Source of the DNA: a virus
Reading direction: 5' to 3' (one strand)
DNA length: 64,000 bases
Virus record (IMG/VR): IMGVR_UViG_3300005841_000036
Coordinates: 1 to 64,000 of that record
This document shows positions 41,686 to 49,982 of this stretch, in pieces. The translations under genes were made by a program, and so were the position numbers. The stretch's first letter is position 1. Each line of letters begins with the position of its first letter. Under the pieces are notes generated by a model that was not told where the DNA came from, made no database searches, and saw only the letters and a list, made by a program, of their open reading frames with translations.

Positions 41686-43131
41686 ATGGCCAGACGAAAA
41701 AAAGCGGTGCCGGTTGGTGCGTCTCACCCGAGTTCCCTTCCGGGTGCAGGCGAATCCCCTCCGGCCGGCGCCGCTCCTTCTCGCACGTTCCGCGATCGCA
41801 TCGTCGAGTTCACTCGGGTCCGCGCGGGCGATCTCAAGCCCTCGCCCCGCAACTGGCGGACTCACCCCAAGCATCAGCGCGACGCGCTCCGCGGGATCCT
41901 GACCGAGGTCGGCTACGTTGACGCACTAATGGCTCGCCGCCTGGCCGACGGCTCCCTCGAGTTGGTCGACGGGCATCTGCGCGCCGAGGACAATCCCGAT
42001 CAGGAACTGCCCGTGCTGATCGTCGACCTCGACGACGCCGAAGCGGCTAAGGTACTGGCCACGTTCGATCCCCTGGCCGATCTGGCGATCGCCGACTCGA
42101 AGCTCCTCGAGCAGCTGCTGGCCGAGGTCAATCCGACCGTCGAAAACGCCGAACTGCAGAAGATGCTCGAGTACCTTGCGAGGGATCACCAGCTATTGCC
42201 GTGCGTGACTGCCGGCACTGCCGACGATGAACCTCCCCCGCCGCTCAAGGCCAGGACTCGCCCGGGCGATCTCTACACCCTGGGCAACCATCGGATCCTC
42301 TGCGGCGACTCGACCTCTCCCGTCGACGTCGATCGCCTATTTGCCGGCCAGCTAGCCGCCCTCCTCTTCACCTCGCCCCCCTACTCCAATCGCCGGAATT
42401 ACACGAAGGAATCGCAGGAATCCAGCCGGACTTGGCTCGAACTGATGGAGGGCGTTTTTGGCCAGCGCGGGATCCTTACCGATGACGCGCAGGTCCTGGT
42501 TAATCTCGGCCTGATTCACGAACAGGGCGAATACGTTCCCTATTGGGATCCGTGGATTCAGTGGATGCGTTCCGAGGGGTGGAAGGCGTTCGGGTGGTAC
42601 GTTTGGGATCGAATCACGCCGACATTCCGGGCAAACGATGGCCGATTGCAGATGTCTCATGAGTGGGTTTTTCACTTCAATAAAAAACCAGTGCACTGCG
42701 CTGAATGGGTCGAGTGCTTGCATGCTGGTGAGGTTAGGGCTGGTGGTGCGCAACGGACGTTGGGCGGCAACGTCAAGCCTCAATCGACTCCCGGCCCGAT
42801 CAAGTCCCATCGGCCGCCCGAGTCCGTGATCCGCGTTCAACGCGTTTGCGACAACTCCGATCCGATCATTAATCACCACCCCGCGCGGTTCCCGGTCGCC
42901 CTTCCCGTTCACATCATGCGATCCTGGCCCGAGGGGATTGTCTATGAGCCGTTTTGCGGATCGGGGTCGACGATCCTGGCCGCCGAGCAACTCGGCCGAA
43001 CGTGCTATGCGATGGAACTGGCGCCCGCCTATGTCGATATCATCGTCTATCGCTGGGAGAAGATGACCGGCAAGAAAGCGACCCTCGAGCGCGCCGCCAA
43101 GTCGGCCAGGCGAACCAAGTCCGCCAAGTAA
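41686..43131 (+). CDS. ParB-domain fused beta-class DNA methyltransferase
   Basis: 481 aa. Residues about 40-130 are a ParB/Srx-like domain (LELVDGHLRAE). The methyltransferase follows with motif IV (FTSPPYSN, about 226-233) before motif I (YEPFCGSGSTILAAEQLGR, about 419-437), the beta-class order; SPPY fits N4-cytosine or N6-adenine specificity. Phage ParB-MTase fusions protect DNA and are often near packaging genes, as here. One base after the FkbM-like gene. Confidence 0.85.
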   Translation: MARRKKAVPVGASHPSSLPGAGESPPAGAAPSRTFRDRIVEFTRVRAGDLKPSPRNWRTHPKHQRDALRGILTEVGYVDALMARRLADGSLELVDGHLRAEDNPDQELPVLIVDLDDAEAAKVLATFDPLADLAIADSKLLEQLLAEVNPTVENAELQKMLEYLARDHQLLPCVTAGTADDEPPPPLKARTRPGDLYTLGNHRILCGDSTSPVDVDRLFAGQLAALLFTSPPYSNRRNYTKESQESSRTWLELMEGVFGQRGILTDDAQVLVNLGLIHEQGEYVPYWDPWIQWMRSEGWKAFGWYVWDRITPTFRANDGRLQMSHEWVFHFNKKPVHCAEWVECLHAGEVRAGGAQRTLGGNVKPQSTPGPIKSHRPPESVIRVQRVCDNSDPIINHHPARFPVALPVHIMRSWPEGIVYEPFCGSGSTILAAEQLGRTCYAMELAPAYVDIIVYRWEKMTGKKATLERAAKSARRTKSAK

Positions 43132-43163
43132 ACTCTTGACCCTCTCACCTCTACCCGCGCACA

Positions 43164-43916
43164 ATGCCGAAGAAGTCGACCACTCACGAGCAGCAGCCCC
43201 AAAGCGCGCCGGACGTTGCCGACCAGCAGCAGGACCAGCAGACGCCGCCCCCCAAGCCCAAGAAAAAAACCACTCGAGGCGGTCGAGCAGGTAAGCGAAC
43301 TCAGAAGGCACGGGCGGCGAATTACAATCGCCTGCAGTCGACTCGCAAGGCCCAGGCCAAGGCCGACGCGCTCTCTGCCCCTGACTCTCCCACTCCCCCG
43401 CCGGCATCTCCCCCGCCGGCCCCCTCGGCTCCCCTCGAGGACGTCTCGCCCCGACTCGTTGCGCAGGCCATTCGCCAGGGCTGGGATATCCCTCAGACCG
43501 CGATGAAGTTGGTCCCCTCGGCCATGCTCAAGATCGCCCTCGACCTCGACAAGCAGACCGACCCCGATCGCGTGAAAGCCCGAACGGACTCCGAACGAAT
43601 CCAGTCCTCAAGGGTCCTAACGGTGATGCACGCGCAGAACCAGAAGGACGAGCAAGACGCCTGGGAGCGCGAGAGGGATGCGATTGCGATCAACGCTCGC
43701 ATGCGGGCCGATCGCGAACGGGCTTTGATCACCGCCCCTGCCGACGGCGATCCGGCCAATCCCGCCGCGGCTCCCTCGCAGACGGTCAACGTGAACATCC
43801 TCCCCGATCTCAGGCAGGCCATGCTCGCCGATCCGGGCTATGTAGATTACATGCGGGAGAAGTTGGCCAAGTTGCAGGCCGAGTCAAACGGGAAGGCCGA
43901 CAATGGGCATTCTTGA
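43164..43916 (+). CDS. Proline/lysine-rich protein, candidate small terminase subunit
   Basis: 250 aa. N-terminal 90 residues are disordered (KPKKKTTRGGRAGKRTQKARA, then PPASPPPAPS). After that a helical region (VSPRLVAQAIRQGWDIPQTAMKLV, then a long charged helix) and an end with NVNILPDLRQAMLADPGY. Its position, two small genes before the large terminase, fits a small terminase subunit, but no signature confirms it. Confidence 0.4.
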   Translation: MPKKSTTHEQQPQSAPDVADQQQDQQTPPPKPKKKTTRGGRAGKRTQKARAANYNRLQSTRKAQAKADALSAPDSPTPPPASPPPAPSAPLEDVSPRLVAQAIRQGWDIPQTAMKLVPSAMLKIALDLDKQTDPDRVKARTDSERIQSSRVLTVMHAQNQKDEQDAWERERDAIAINARMRADRERALITAPADGDPANPAAAPSQTVNVNILPDLRQAMLADPGYVDYMREKLAKLQAESNGKADNGHS

Positions 43917-44097
43917 ACTGCGCTCGCGAGAGTCTGACGTCAGGGGGCACAACGTGCCGAAAATCTGGGCCGCAGATCGCAAGTTTTGCGAACAAATCGA
44001 GGTGCACATGGACCGAATGCTTATGCACATGCACCAGTTCGAGGACGCCGCGCGGTGGTACCTCGCCCGGTGGTCGGAAGTGGCGGGGTCCTACTAA
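43903..44097 (+). CDS. Small hypothetical protein
   Basis: 64 aa, overlapping the preceding gene by 14 bp. Methionine and histidine rich helix (EQIEVHMDRMLMHMHQFEDAARWYL). Not recognised. Lies in the packaging block. Confidence 0.45.
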   Translation: MGILELRSRESDVRGHNVPKIWAADRKFCEQIEVHMDRMLMHMHQFEDAARWYLARWSEVAGSY

Positions 44098-44110
44098 TGA
44101 CATTGCGAAC

Positions 44111-44203
44111 ATGGCAACCGATCACGAGCGCGATCAGTTCATCTTTCGATCGTTCGGGCCGCAGTCGCTCTACGATAAGAAGAAAAAGCGTAAGGGTTTC
44201 TAG
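44111..44203 (+). CDS. Very small basic hypothetical protein
   Basis: 30 aa (MATDHERDQFIFRSFGPQSL then KKKKRKGF). It fills the gap between two genes and has a good lysine-rich tail, but a short frame proves little; no clear ribosome site. Confidence 0.3.
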   Translation: MATDHERDQFIFRSFGPQSLYDKKKKRKGF

Positions 44204-44224
44204 GCACTTTCAGAGGATGCGCAA

Positions 44225-44854
44225 ATGAAAGCCGAAGTAGAAAAAGCGATCGAGTTCCTGGGGATGATGGCGGGACTCAGCGAGGACGCTTGCGTTGAGA
44301 TCTGCGAATTACTCCGGACACTTCCGCCCAGGCCTGGAGATCCGACCGAGGGCGGTGCAGTTCAATTCTTGCGAGACGTCGCTGCCGGCAATTTATCCGC
44401 GCCGAAGCCCGCCGATCGGCCGCCGCCCGAGGCTGATCGATTCATGCCCTACAAGGCCCTCGAGGCGATCCTGCCGGAAGAGTTCCTAAAGGACGAAACC
44501 GCCTCGATGATTGGCCGGCTGCGTGATCTGGTCTCGAGTTGGTACAGACGGGCCGAGGAGATCATCGATAAGCAGCGGGCCCTAGACAGTGCGAATGAGC
44601 GGATCGAGGACATACTCGAGGGATCGGCCGAAAAGTCTCGCTATATCCACAAGCTCGAGGAGAAGCTGAAGCGAGATCAGCCAACGAAAGACTATGAGGC
44701 AAAGATCGCCGATCGCGATTGGTTTATCGCCAAGCTCCAGGCGAAGATTAAAGATCAAGAGGTGCAATTGAAAGAGGTGAGACTGAAAGCCAAAGGGGGT
44801 AAGGCCAAGCCCGCCCCTCGCAAGCCCGCTCCGAAGCGAAAGCGGGGCAAGTAG
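44225..44854 (+). CDS. Coiled-coil protein before the terminase
   Basis: 209 aa from ATG 44225, preceded by CAGAGGATGCGCAA. N-terminal helical head (KAIEFLGMMAGLSEDACVEI), a middle coiled coil (LDSANERIEDILEGSAEKSRYIHKLEEKLKR ...) and a very basic end (KGGKAKPAPRKPAPKRKRGK). It ends one base before terL. A DNA-binding packaging partner is plausible. Confidence 0.5.
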   Translation: MKAEVEKAIEFLGMMAGLSEDACVEICELLRTLPPRPGDPTEGGAVQFLRDVAAGNLSAPKPADRPPPEADRFMPYKALEAILPEEFLKDETASMIGRLRDLVSSWYRRAEEIIDKQRALDSANERIEDILEGSAEKSRYIHKLEEKLKRDQPTKDYEAKIADRDWFIAKLQAKIKDQEVQLKEVRLKAKGGKAKPAPRKPAPKRKRGK

Positions 44855-44855
44855 C

Positions 44856-47420
44856 ATGTCCCACCGACCGCCCCCGCGCCCTCGGCGCACGCCCGAGGAA
44901 CTGCAAGACCTGGTCGCACTCACCGCGACGCCCGGCCTATTCGCGTCCTATGTCTCGGGCGGCCGGTGGGTGATGGCGCCGCACCTCGCCTACCTCGACA
45001 AGATCATTACTGACGGGATCGCCGGCCGAGGATCAAAACGCCTAATCGTCTCCATGCCCCCTCGGCACGGGAAAGCGCTGGCGGTTGATACGCCTATTCC
45101 GATTCCTGGGGGGTGGACGACTATTGGAGAATTGAGTCCTGGCGATGATGTTTTCGACGAAGCCGGCCAGATTTGTCGCGTTGTTGGAAAGACGCCAGTC
45201 TGGAAGGATCGGCCGGTTTATCGTGTTACGACTGACTGCGGCGATGAGATTATCGCAGACGCCGAACATGAATGGGTTGTTCGCCTCGATCGGAAGTTCG
45301 GTGCGATCTCTACTCGCACGACGAAATTTCTGGCTGAAAGAACATGCGATCGGGCGCCAATGATCGCCGCGCAGGGCTCGCTCGACCTGCCGTATGTCGA
45401 CCTGCCAATGGATCCATACATCCTCGGCGTCTGGCTGGGCGATGGGACTGCGACCAATGGGTCGATCACGACTGCCGATCCGGAGATCGTCGAAGCAATT
45501 CGAGCGACAGAGGGCGAGGTCGCAGAGTGGAAGTCTGTCAGCCGAGGACGCGCGGCATCCTACCGGCCAGGCCCCTCGCTTCGATCTCCAAATGTGCGGG
45601 CTGGCGATACTTTCCAGGGGCGATTGCGGGCAATGGGATTGCTTGGGAATAAACATATCCCGGCCGAGTACATGCGGGCATCGGCCGATCAGCGTCTATC
45701 ACTGCTGCAAGGCTTGATCGATACCGATGGGCACGTTGCGCCAGATGGGCAGGTCGAATTCTGCAACGTGAACGAATTATTAGCGAAGCAAGTTCGGGAG
45801 TTGGTCTATTCACTTGGGCACAAGGCCAGCATGATCGCAGGCCGGTCGATGCTCAATGGCGTTGATCATGGGCCGAAATATCGCGTGATGTTCTACATGA
45901 AAGACGCTGCCAGGCTGCCGAGAAAAGCGGCCAGGACTCGCGATGGGTTGCGAGCTTTCAGGCGATACATCACGGTCGAGCCGGCTGGAATTGCTGACAC
46001 AGTTTGCATCCAGGTCGACAGCCCGAATCATATGTTTCTGTGCGGCCGATCAATGCTGCCGACTCACAACAGTTGGTACCTCTCCCGCTATCTGCCCGCG
46101 TGGTTCCTGGGGACCTATCCCGATCGATCCGTGATGCTCGCCGGCTACGGTGCCAAGTTCGCCAAGGTCTGGGGCGCCCGGGCTCTCGCCGAGCTCTCGA
46201 GCAACGCAGACTTGTTCGATCTGATCGTTCCGCCCAAGCAGTCCGCCGAGCATTGGACGATCCCCGGGCGGGAAGGGTCAATGTGGACGTCGGGGGTGGG
46301 CGGGTCGATGACGGGCCGCGGTGCCGATCTGCTGATCATCGACGACCCGATCAAAAACCAGGAAGAGGCCGACAGCGAGGCCTATCGCGAATCGACGTGG
46401 CAGTGGTGGATGACGACCGCCCGCTCGCGCCTCGAGCCGAACGGGATGATCCTGATCGTGCTGACCAGGTGGCACGAGGACGATCTGGCCGGGCGGATCC
46501 TGTCGGGCAAGTATGTCTCGCAGGACGATGCCGCATGGGCGGACAAATGGGACGTTGTTTCCCTCCCCGCGCTGGCCGAGGCGAACGATCCGCTTTCTCG
46601 ACGCCCGGGCGATCCCCTCTGGCCGCAGCGGTACTCGGAGCGGGCGCTACGGGCGATCAAAGGCGGGATCACGCCGCGGGCCTGGGCTGCGCTCTACCAG
46701 CAGAATCCGCAGCCTCTCGAGGGAGGGTTGTTCGCGCGCGACGACTGGCGGACCGTCTACGCGCTGCCAGATCTCGAGTACGTCCACAACTGGGTTCGAT
46801 ACTGGGACAAAGCCGGAACGCCTGGCGCCGGGGACTTCTCGGCCGGCGTGCTTATGTGCGAGTGGCAAGGCACGTTCTTCGTGGTCGACGTGGTCCGCGG
46901 CCAGTGGAGCGCTTCGCAGCGCGAGGCGGTGATCCGCTCGACCGCCCATCGAGATCGGACCATGTACGGGCAGGCGGTCGAGACGTGGGTCGAGCAAGAG
47001 CCGGGGTCGGGCGGGAAGGAATCGGCCGAGTCCTCGGTGAAGAACCTGGCCGGGTTCATTGTCTATGCCGAGCGAGTCACCGGCGAGAAGGCGGTCCGCG
47101 CGGGCCCGCTCGCCTCGCAAGTGCAGATGCACAACGTGGCGATCCTCAACGCGCCATGGAATGAAGCTTTCTTGCTGGAAATGCAGGGTTTCCCGAACTG
47201 GAAGAATGACGATCAGGTCGACGGCGCGAGCGGGGCATTTAACAAGCTATGCGCGAAAACGTTCCCCGCCCTCCAGACTGAGGCTATAGTGGCGGAACGG
47301 CGAGAGGTGGAACGGCCGGACGAATCCGGCGGCCGGTTTGGTGTCTCGAGCAGATCGGCAGGGTCGCCGCGGTTCGGGATTGGTGGCGGGAGCGGTGCGA
47401 GAGTTTTCCGGAGACAGTAG
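44856..47420 (+). CDS. terL: Large terminase with intein
   Basis: 854 aa precursor. N-extein 1-73 ends in PPRHGK, the Walker A loop of terminase ATPases, interrupted by a 332-aa intein (74-405); C-extein 406-854 resumes with S-W-Y-L-S-R-Y. After the intein: LLIIDDPIKNQEEADS (Walker B), WMTTARSRLEPNGMILIVLTRWHEDDL (C-motif region), and a nuclease domain with WVEQEPGSGGKESAE-type acids. The spliced protein of 522 aa is typical for TerL, which cuts and pumps DNA into heads. Confidence 0.92.
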   Translation: MSHRPPPRPRRTPEELQDLVALTATPGLFASYVSGGRWVMAPHLAYLDKIITDGIAGRGSKRLIVSMPPRHGKALAVDTPIPIPGGWTTIGELSPGDDVFDEAGQICRVVGKTPVWKDRPVYRVTTDCGDEIIADAEHEWVVRLDRKFGAISTRTTKFLAERTCDRAPMIAAQGSLDLPYVDLPMDPYILGVWLGDGTATNGSITTADPEIVEAIRATEGEVAEWKSVSRGRAASYRPGPSLRSPNVRAGDTFQGRLRAMGLLGNKHIPAEYMRASADQRLSLLQGLIDTDGHVAPDGQVEFCNVNELLAKQVRELVYSLGHKASMIAGRSMLNGVDHGPKYRVMFYMKDAARLPRKAARTRDGLRAFRRYITVEPAGIADTVCIQVDSPNHMFLCGRSMLPTHNSWYLSRYLPAWFLGTYPDRSVMLAGYGAKFAKVWGARALAELSSNADLFDLIVPPKQSAEHWTIPGREGSMWTSGVGGSMTGRGADLLIIDDPIKNQEEADSEAYRESTWQWWMTTARSRLEPNGMILIVLTRWHEDDLAGRILSGKYVSQDDAAWADKWDVVSLPALAEANDPLSRRPGDPLWPQRYSERALRAIKGGITPRAWAALYQQNPQPLEGGLFARDDWRTVYALPDLEYVHNWVRYWDKAGTPGAGDFSAGVLMCEWQGTFFVVDVVRGQWSASQREAVIRSTAHRDRTMYGQAVETWVEQEPGSGGKESAESSVKNLAGFIVYAERVTGEKAVRAGPLASQVQMHNVAILNAPWNEAFLLEMQGFPNWKNDDQVDGASGAFNKLCAKTFPALQTEAIVAERREVERPDESGGRFGVSSRSAGSPRFGIGGGSGARVFRRQ
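45075..46070 (+). mobile_element. Class 3 intein with LAGLIDADG endonuclease inside terL
   Basis: 332 aa. It begins with Ala, not Cys (ALAVDTPIPIPGGW). The WCT triad of class 3 inteins is visible: Trp at intein 67 (block B, AEHEW), Cys 311 (block F, VCIQVDSPNH) and Thr 330 before the final His-Asn (block G, LPTHN), with Ser as +1 residue. An embedded homing endonuclease has YILGVWLGDGT and LLQGLIDTDGH, two LAGLIDADG motifs. Insertion exactly in the P-loop is a classic intein site. In class 3 inteins the block F Cys starts splicing. Confidence 0.85.
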
Positions 47421-47423
47421 CCA

Positions 47424-47591
47424 ATGGGGCGAGGCATTCCGGCGCGTGGCAGTACCGATCGGACTTGGCATTTTGGTAAGCTGATGCCGTTCGATCCCGA
47501 GAAGCGAAGGGGCACCGCGGACCACCCCCGGGCGCCTCTTTTCCTGATCTGTCCAAAGCAGCGGCACCGCAAGCGAAGGAAAGCACGATGA
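47424..47591 (+). CDS. Small basic hypothetical protein
   Basis: 55 aa (MGRGIPARGSTDRTWHFGKLMPFD ... KQRHRKRRKAR) starting three bases after the terL stop and ending at TGA overlapping the next ATG. Too short for most gene callers. Strong basic tail. No family; kept for its coupling on both sides. Confidence 0.45.
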   Translation: MGRGIPARGSTDRTWHFGKLMPFDPEKRRGTADHPRAPLFLICPKQRHRKRRKAR

Positions 47592-47917
47592 AAGCGACCC
47601 TCGAGATCATCGGCATGGAATGCGGCGGCCGCGCGGTTCGGTATGCCTACTCCCATGACATCCGCGGGCCGATCGACCTCTCGGGGATATCTTTCCCATC
47701 TGAGGAAACATATCTCCAGGCTGCTACGCAACTCTGCCAGCGGGCCGCGGCCGACATGCACCGCAAGAATCGCGAGCTCGCCTACGCTTCCTACTTCTAT
47801 CCGACGCCCGAGGGGGTCAAGTCAAAGTGCATGGGGGCCGAGGTGAGGTTTCTTCTCGAGGAAGAGAAGGCGCACCCCTCGCCCTCGGTCTCTAGCGTTA
47901 GAGGCGGCGATGGCTGA
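47588..47917 (+). CDS. Small hypothetical protein
   Basis: 109 aa. Alpha/beta (LEIIGMECGGRAVRYAYSHDIRGP), a helix with cysteine (YLQAATQLCQRAAADMHRKNRELAY) and an acidic end. GAAGGAAAGC lies upstream. Unrecognised. Packaging/head region between terL and portal. Confidence 0.5.
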   Translation: MKATLEIIGMECGGRAVRYAYSHDIRGPIDLSGISFPSEETYLQAATQLCQRAAADMHRKNRELAYASYFYPTPEGVKSKCMGAEVRFLLEEEKAHPSPSVSSVRGGDG

Positions 47918-48182
47918 CCTCCCCGATACCCTTTACGGGCTGCCGGTTGTGGGAGGGCGAACCTATACGCCGGTCGAGATGAATCGATCCCGGTTCGGTA
48001 TCTGGTTCATCCGCATCCCGTCCGGCATCCGGGCCGGCGGCCGACTGTTGCGAAAGGCGCGGCTGCGGAAGAAGTTCCAGAAGGCGGTCAAGGCCGCTTG
48101 TGCGAAGCTGTACGGCAATCGATACGTGCGATTTGTCCCCACGGAAAGGATCCCACCATGTCCACCAGACGCGAATTCTTGA
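47910..48182 (+). CDS. Small basic hypothetical protein
   Basis: 90 aa, overlapping its neighbours by 8 and 25 bp. Basic (RAGGRLLRKARLRKKFQKAVKAACAKLYGNRY). No family; may bind DNA or the portal. Confidence 0.5.
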   Translation: MADLPDTLYGLPVVGGRTYTPVEMNRSRFGIWFIRIPSGIRAGGRLLRKARLRKKFQKAVKAACAKLYGNRYVRFVPTERIPPCPPDANS

Positions 48183-48787
48183 CCCACGCCTCGACCGCCG
48201 CAGTCGCCGCCGCCCTGATCGGCAGTCCGCTAGTGATCTCCCGCGCGACGGGGTTTCCGATCGGCGCCCCGCCGGCGGACGCCAAGGAACGCGAGCAGCT
48301 CGCCCGCGCCCGCCGGCTGCTGGTTAAGGTTGAGTTTGCCCCGGTGACTCCCTATCTGCGAGATGACCCGGAAGACTATACGGGCATCGGCCTGTTGCTC
48401 TATTTCACGAAATTTGATGATGATGGCGACATCACGGACGGGCGCGACGATCTCACGCGAGGCGAGCCTGCAGGCGATTGCAGCGTATCGGGTCGCGCGG
48501 CCTATCTACTCGCCGAAGAGATCGCAGCGGCTCTGCCCCATCCTGTCCAACTAACCGCGCCGAGGATCCCGGAAAAGGACGAGCGTTTCGGGGTCGCCTG
48601 GGAATTTGACATTCGCACCACCTGCCCCGAGGATCCGCTTTGCAAGTGGGAACTGCCTCAGGATGAGATCGAGCAGATCTTTCGCGAACTGCAGGATGGC
48701 GGGCCCCCATCGGTGATCTATCACAAGGGGGCGGAGTCGCGCCCGCTGAACGCCCTCGACTTTATCGCGGAAGGCGGTGCACCATGA
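48158..48787 (+). CDS. Tat-exported protein
   Basis: 209 aa from ATG 48158 (AAAGGATCCCACC upstream). The N-terminus MSTRREFLTHASTAAVAAALIGS is a twin-arginine signal: RREFL followed by a weakly hydrophobic stretch. The mature domain is acidic and unrecognised (EDYTGIGLLLYFTKFDDDGDITDGRDDL). Exported folded proteins are rare in phages. It is followed by a second Tat protein (ATGA-like overlap). Confidence 0.6.
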   Translation: MSTRREFLTHASTAAVAAALIGSPLVISRATGFPIGAPPADAKEREQLARARRLLVKVEFAPVTPYLRDDPEDYTGIGLLLYFTKFDDDGDITDGRDDLTRGEPAGDCSVSGRAAYLLAEEIAAALPHPVQLTAPRIPEKDERFGVAWEFDIRTTCPEDPLCKWELPQDEIEQIFRELQDGGPPSVIYHKGAESRPLNALDFIAEGGAP

Positions 48788-49179
48788 GGCGCCGCGACTT
48801 CTTCAAGGGGATCCTCGGCCTGGCTCTCCCCCTGGTCAGCCTCGCCGCCAACCCGGCCGGGCGGGTGATCGAGAAGGCTTTCGAGCCCCACAAGCCGAAG
48901 TTGCCACCGGTTCCGGACTGCCTCACCTCGGCCGAGTGGTCGATTGAGTCGGTCGAAGGGAGTTTCACGACCTATCGCAAGCAATGCCGCGCGGTCGGGC
49001 AGATCCCACAAAGTCGATTGCATGAGGTGGCCAAGTATCTTGGCGATCACTCGCCCCAGCAAAACGGATACTCTCGCGAGATCGCTAGTTTTTCGATCAC
49101 GCAATCGCCGTCCGGCAGTATTCGCGAGATCTCGATCGAGTACATCGACCGCCAGGTATTCAAGCCTGCCAAGGATTGA
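48784..49179 (+). CDS. Second Tat-exported protein
   Basis: 131 aa. MRRRDFFKGILGLALPLVSLA is a twin-arginine signal (RRDFFK). The mature part holds a single cysteine pair (DCLTSAEW, KQCRAVG). It is coupled to the preceding Tat protein by a four-base overlap. A partner pair in the envelope is likely; function unknown. Confidence 0.6.
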   Translation: MRRRDFFKGILGLALPLVSLAANPAGRVIEKAFEPHKPKLPPVPDCLTSAEWSIESVEGSFTTYRKQCRAVGQIPQSRLHEVAKYLGDHSPQQNGYSREIASFSITQSPSGSIREISIEYIDRQVFKPAKD

Positions 49180-49181
49180 CG

Positions 49182-49976
49182 ATGCCCCTCGGACTGAACC
49201 AACTGCAGGCGATCCTCGGCCTCTTCGGCAAGGCGCCCCCGAAGCAACTTAAGGGACTTCTAAAGTCCCTCGGGTCCGTCGGGCAGGTGATTGGCCGGGC
49301 CCTGGGGTCCTCGTCGAATCGCACTGGCAGCCGGCCGCGGGACACTTCCGCCCCCGACTTCTCGTTCCTCAAAGATCTCGGGGCGCCGGGCAATCGCAAC
49401 GTTTCGACCCAATCGGCCAACCGCCCGAAAACCGGCCTGGCCGGCGCGATCCAAATGCAGCGGGTCGCCTCGAGCAACGTGCACTCGATTGGCTACGATC
49501 AGCAGACGGCAACGCTCGCCGTGCGATACCTCGCCTCGACCCTCTCGAACACCTCGGGCGGGATCAAGGGATCGCACAAGAAAGGCACGCGCCGGCAAAC
49601 CGCCAAGGGGAAACTCGGGTCGACCGTCGGCGGAAAGACGAACTCCCCGGGCCCGCTCTATCACTATTACGACGTGCCGGAAAAGCTCTGGAATTCGTTC
49701 CAGGGGGCCGGCAGCAAGGGCAAATGGGTCTGGGACAAACTACGCATCAGGGGGACGATCGCCGGGCATCGCTATGCGTATGCGCTAATTGCGGGTACGG
49801 TAGCGAGTGAGGGCGACCGGGTTACGTATATCCCGCGCCTCGCAACCTCGAGCGGATTCAAGGCGCGAACGCGGATCCAGGCCGGTACGAAGATCGGCAG
49901 CGTCCTTTCGACCGAACGGCGGAAGGGGATGGGCGCCCGCGGCGTCAAGCTCGAGGACCTGAACCGCGGGAGATAG
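49182..49976 (+). CDS. KTSC-domain head protein
   Basis: 264 aa from ATG 49182. SSNVHSIGYDQQTATLAVRYL (from about 95) opens and LYHYYDVPEKLWNSFQGAGSKGKWVWDKLR closes a KTSC domain, a small fold found in phage head proteins, here split by a basic insert (SHKKGTRRQTAKGKLGS). A minor head or portal-associated part is likely, as it directly precedes the portal. Confidence 0.65.
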   Translation: MPLGLNQLQAILGLFGKAPPKQLKGLLKSLGSVGQVIGRALGSSSNRTGSRPRDTSAPDFSFLKDLGAPGNRNVSTQSANRPKTGLAGAIQMQRVASSNVHSIGYDQQTATLAVRYLASTLSNTSGGIKGSHKKGTRRQTAKGKLGSTVGGKTNSPGPLYHYYDVPEKLWNSFQGAGSKGKWVWDKLRIRGTIAGHRYAYALIAGTVASEGDRVTYIPRLATSSGFKARTRIQAGTKIGSVLSTERRKGMGARGVKLEDLNRGR

Positions 49977-49982
49977 CGAATC

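Noticed and set aside
43132-43170. TTGACC and CACAAT spaced 18 bp like a promoter
   Set aside because: The -10 box would overlap the start codon, so the transcript would begin inside the gene.
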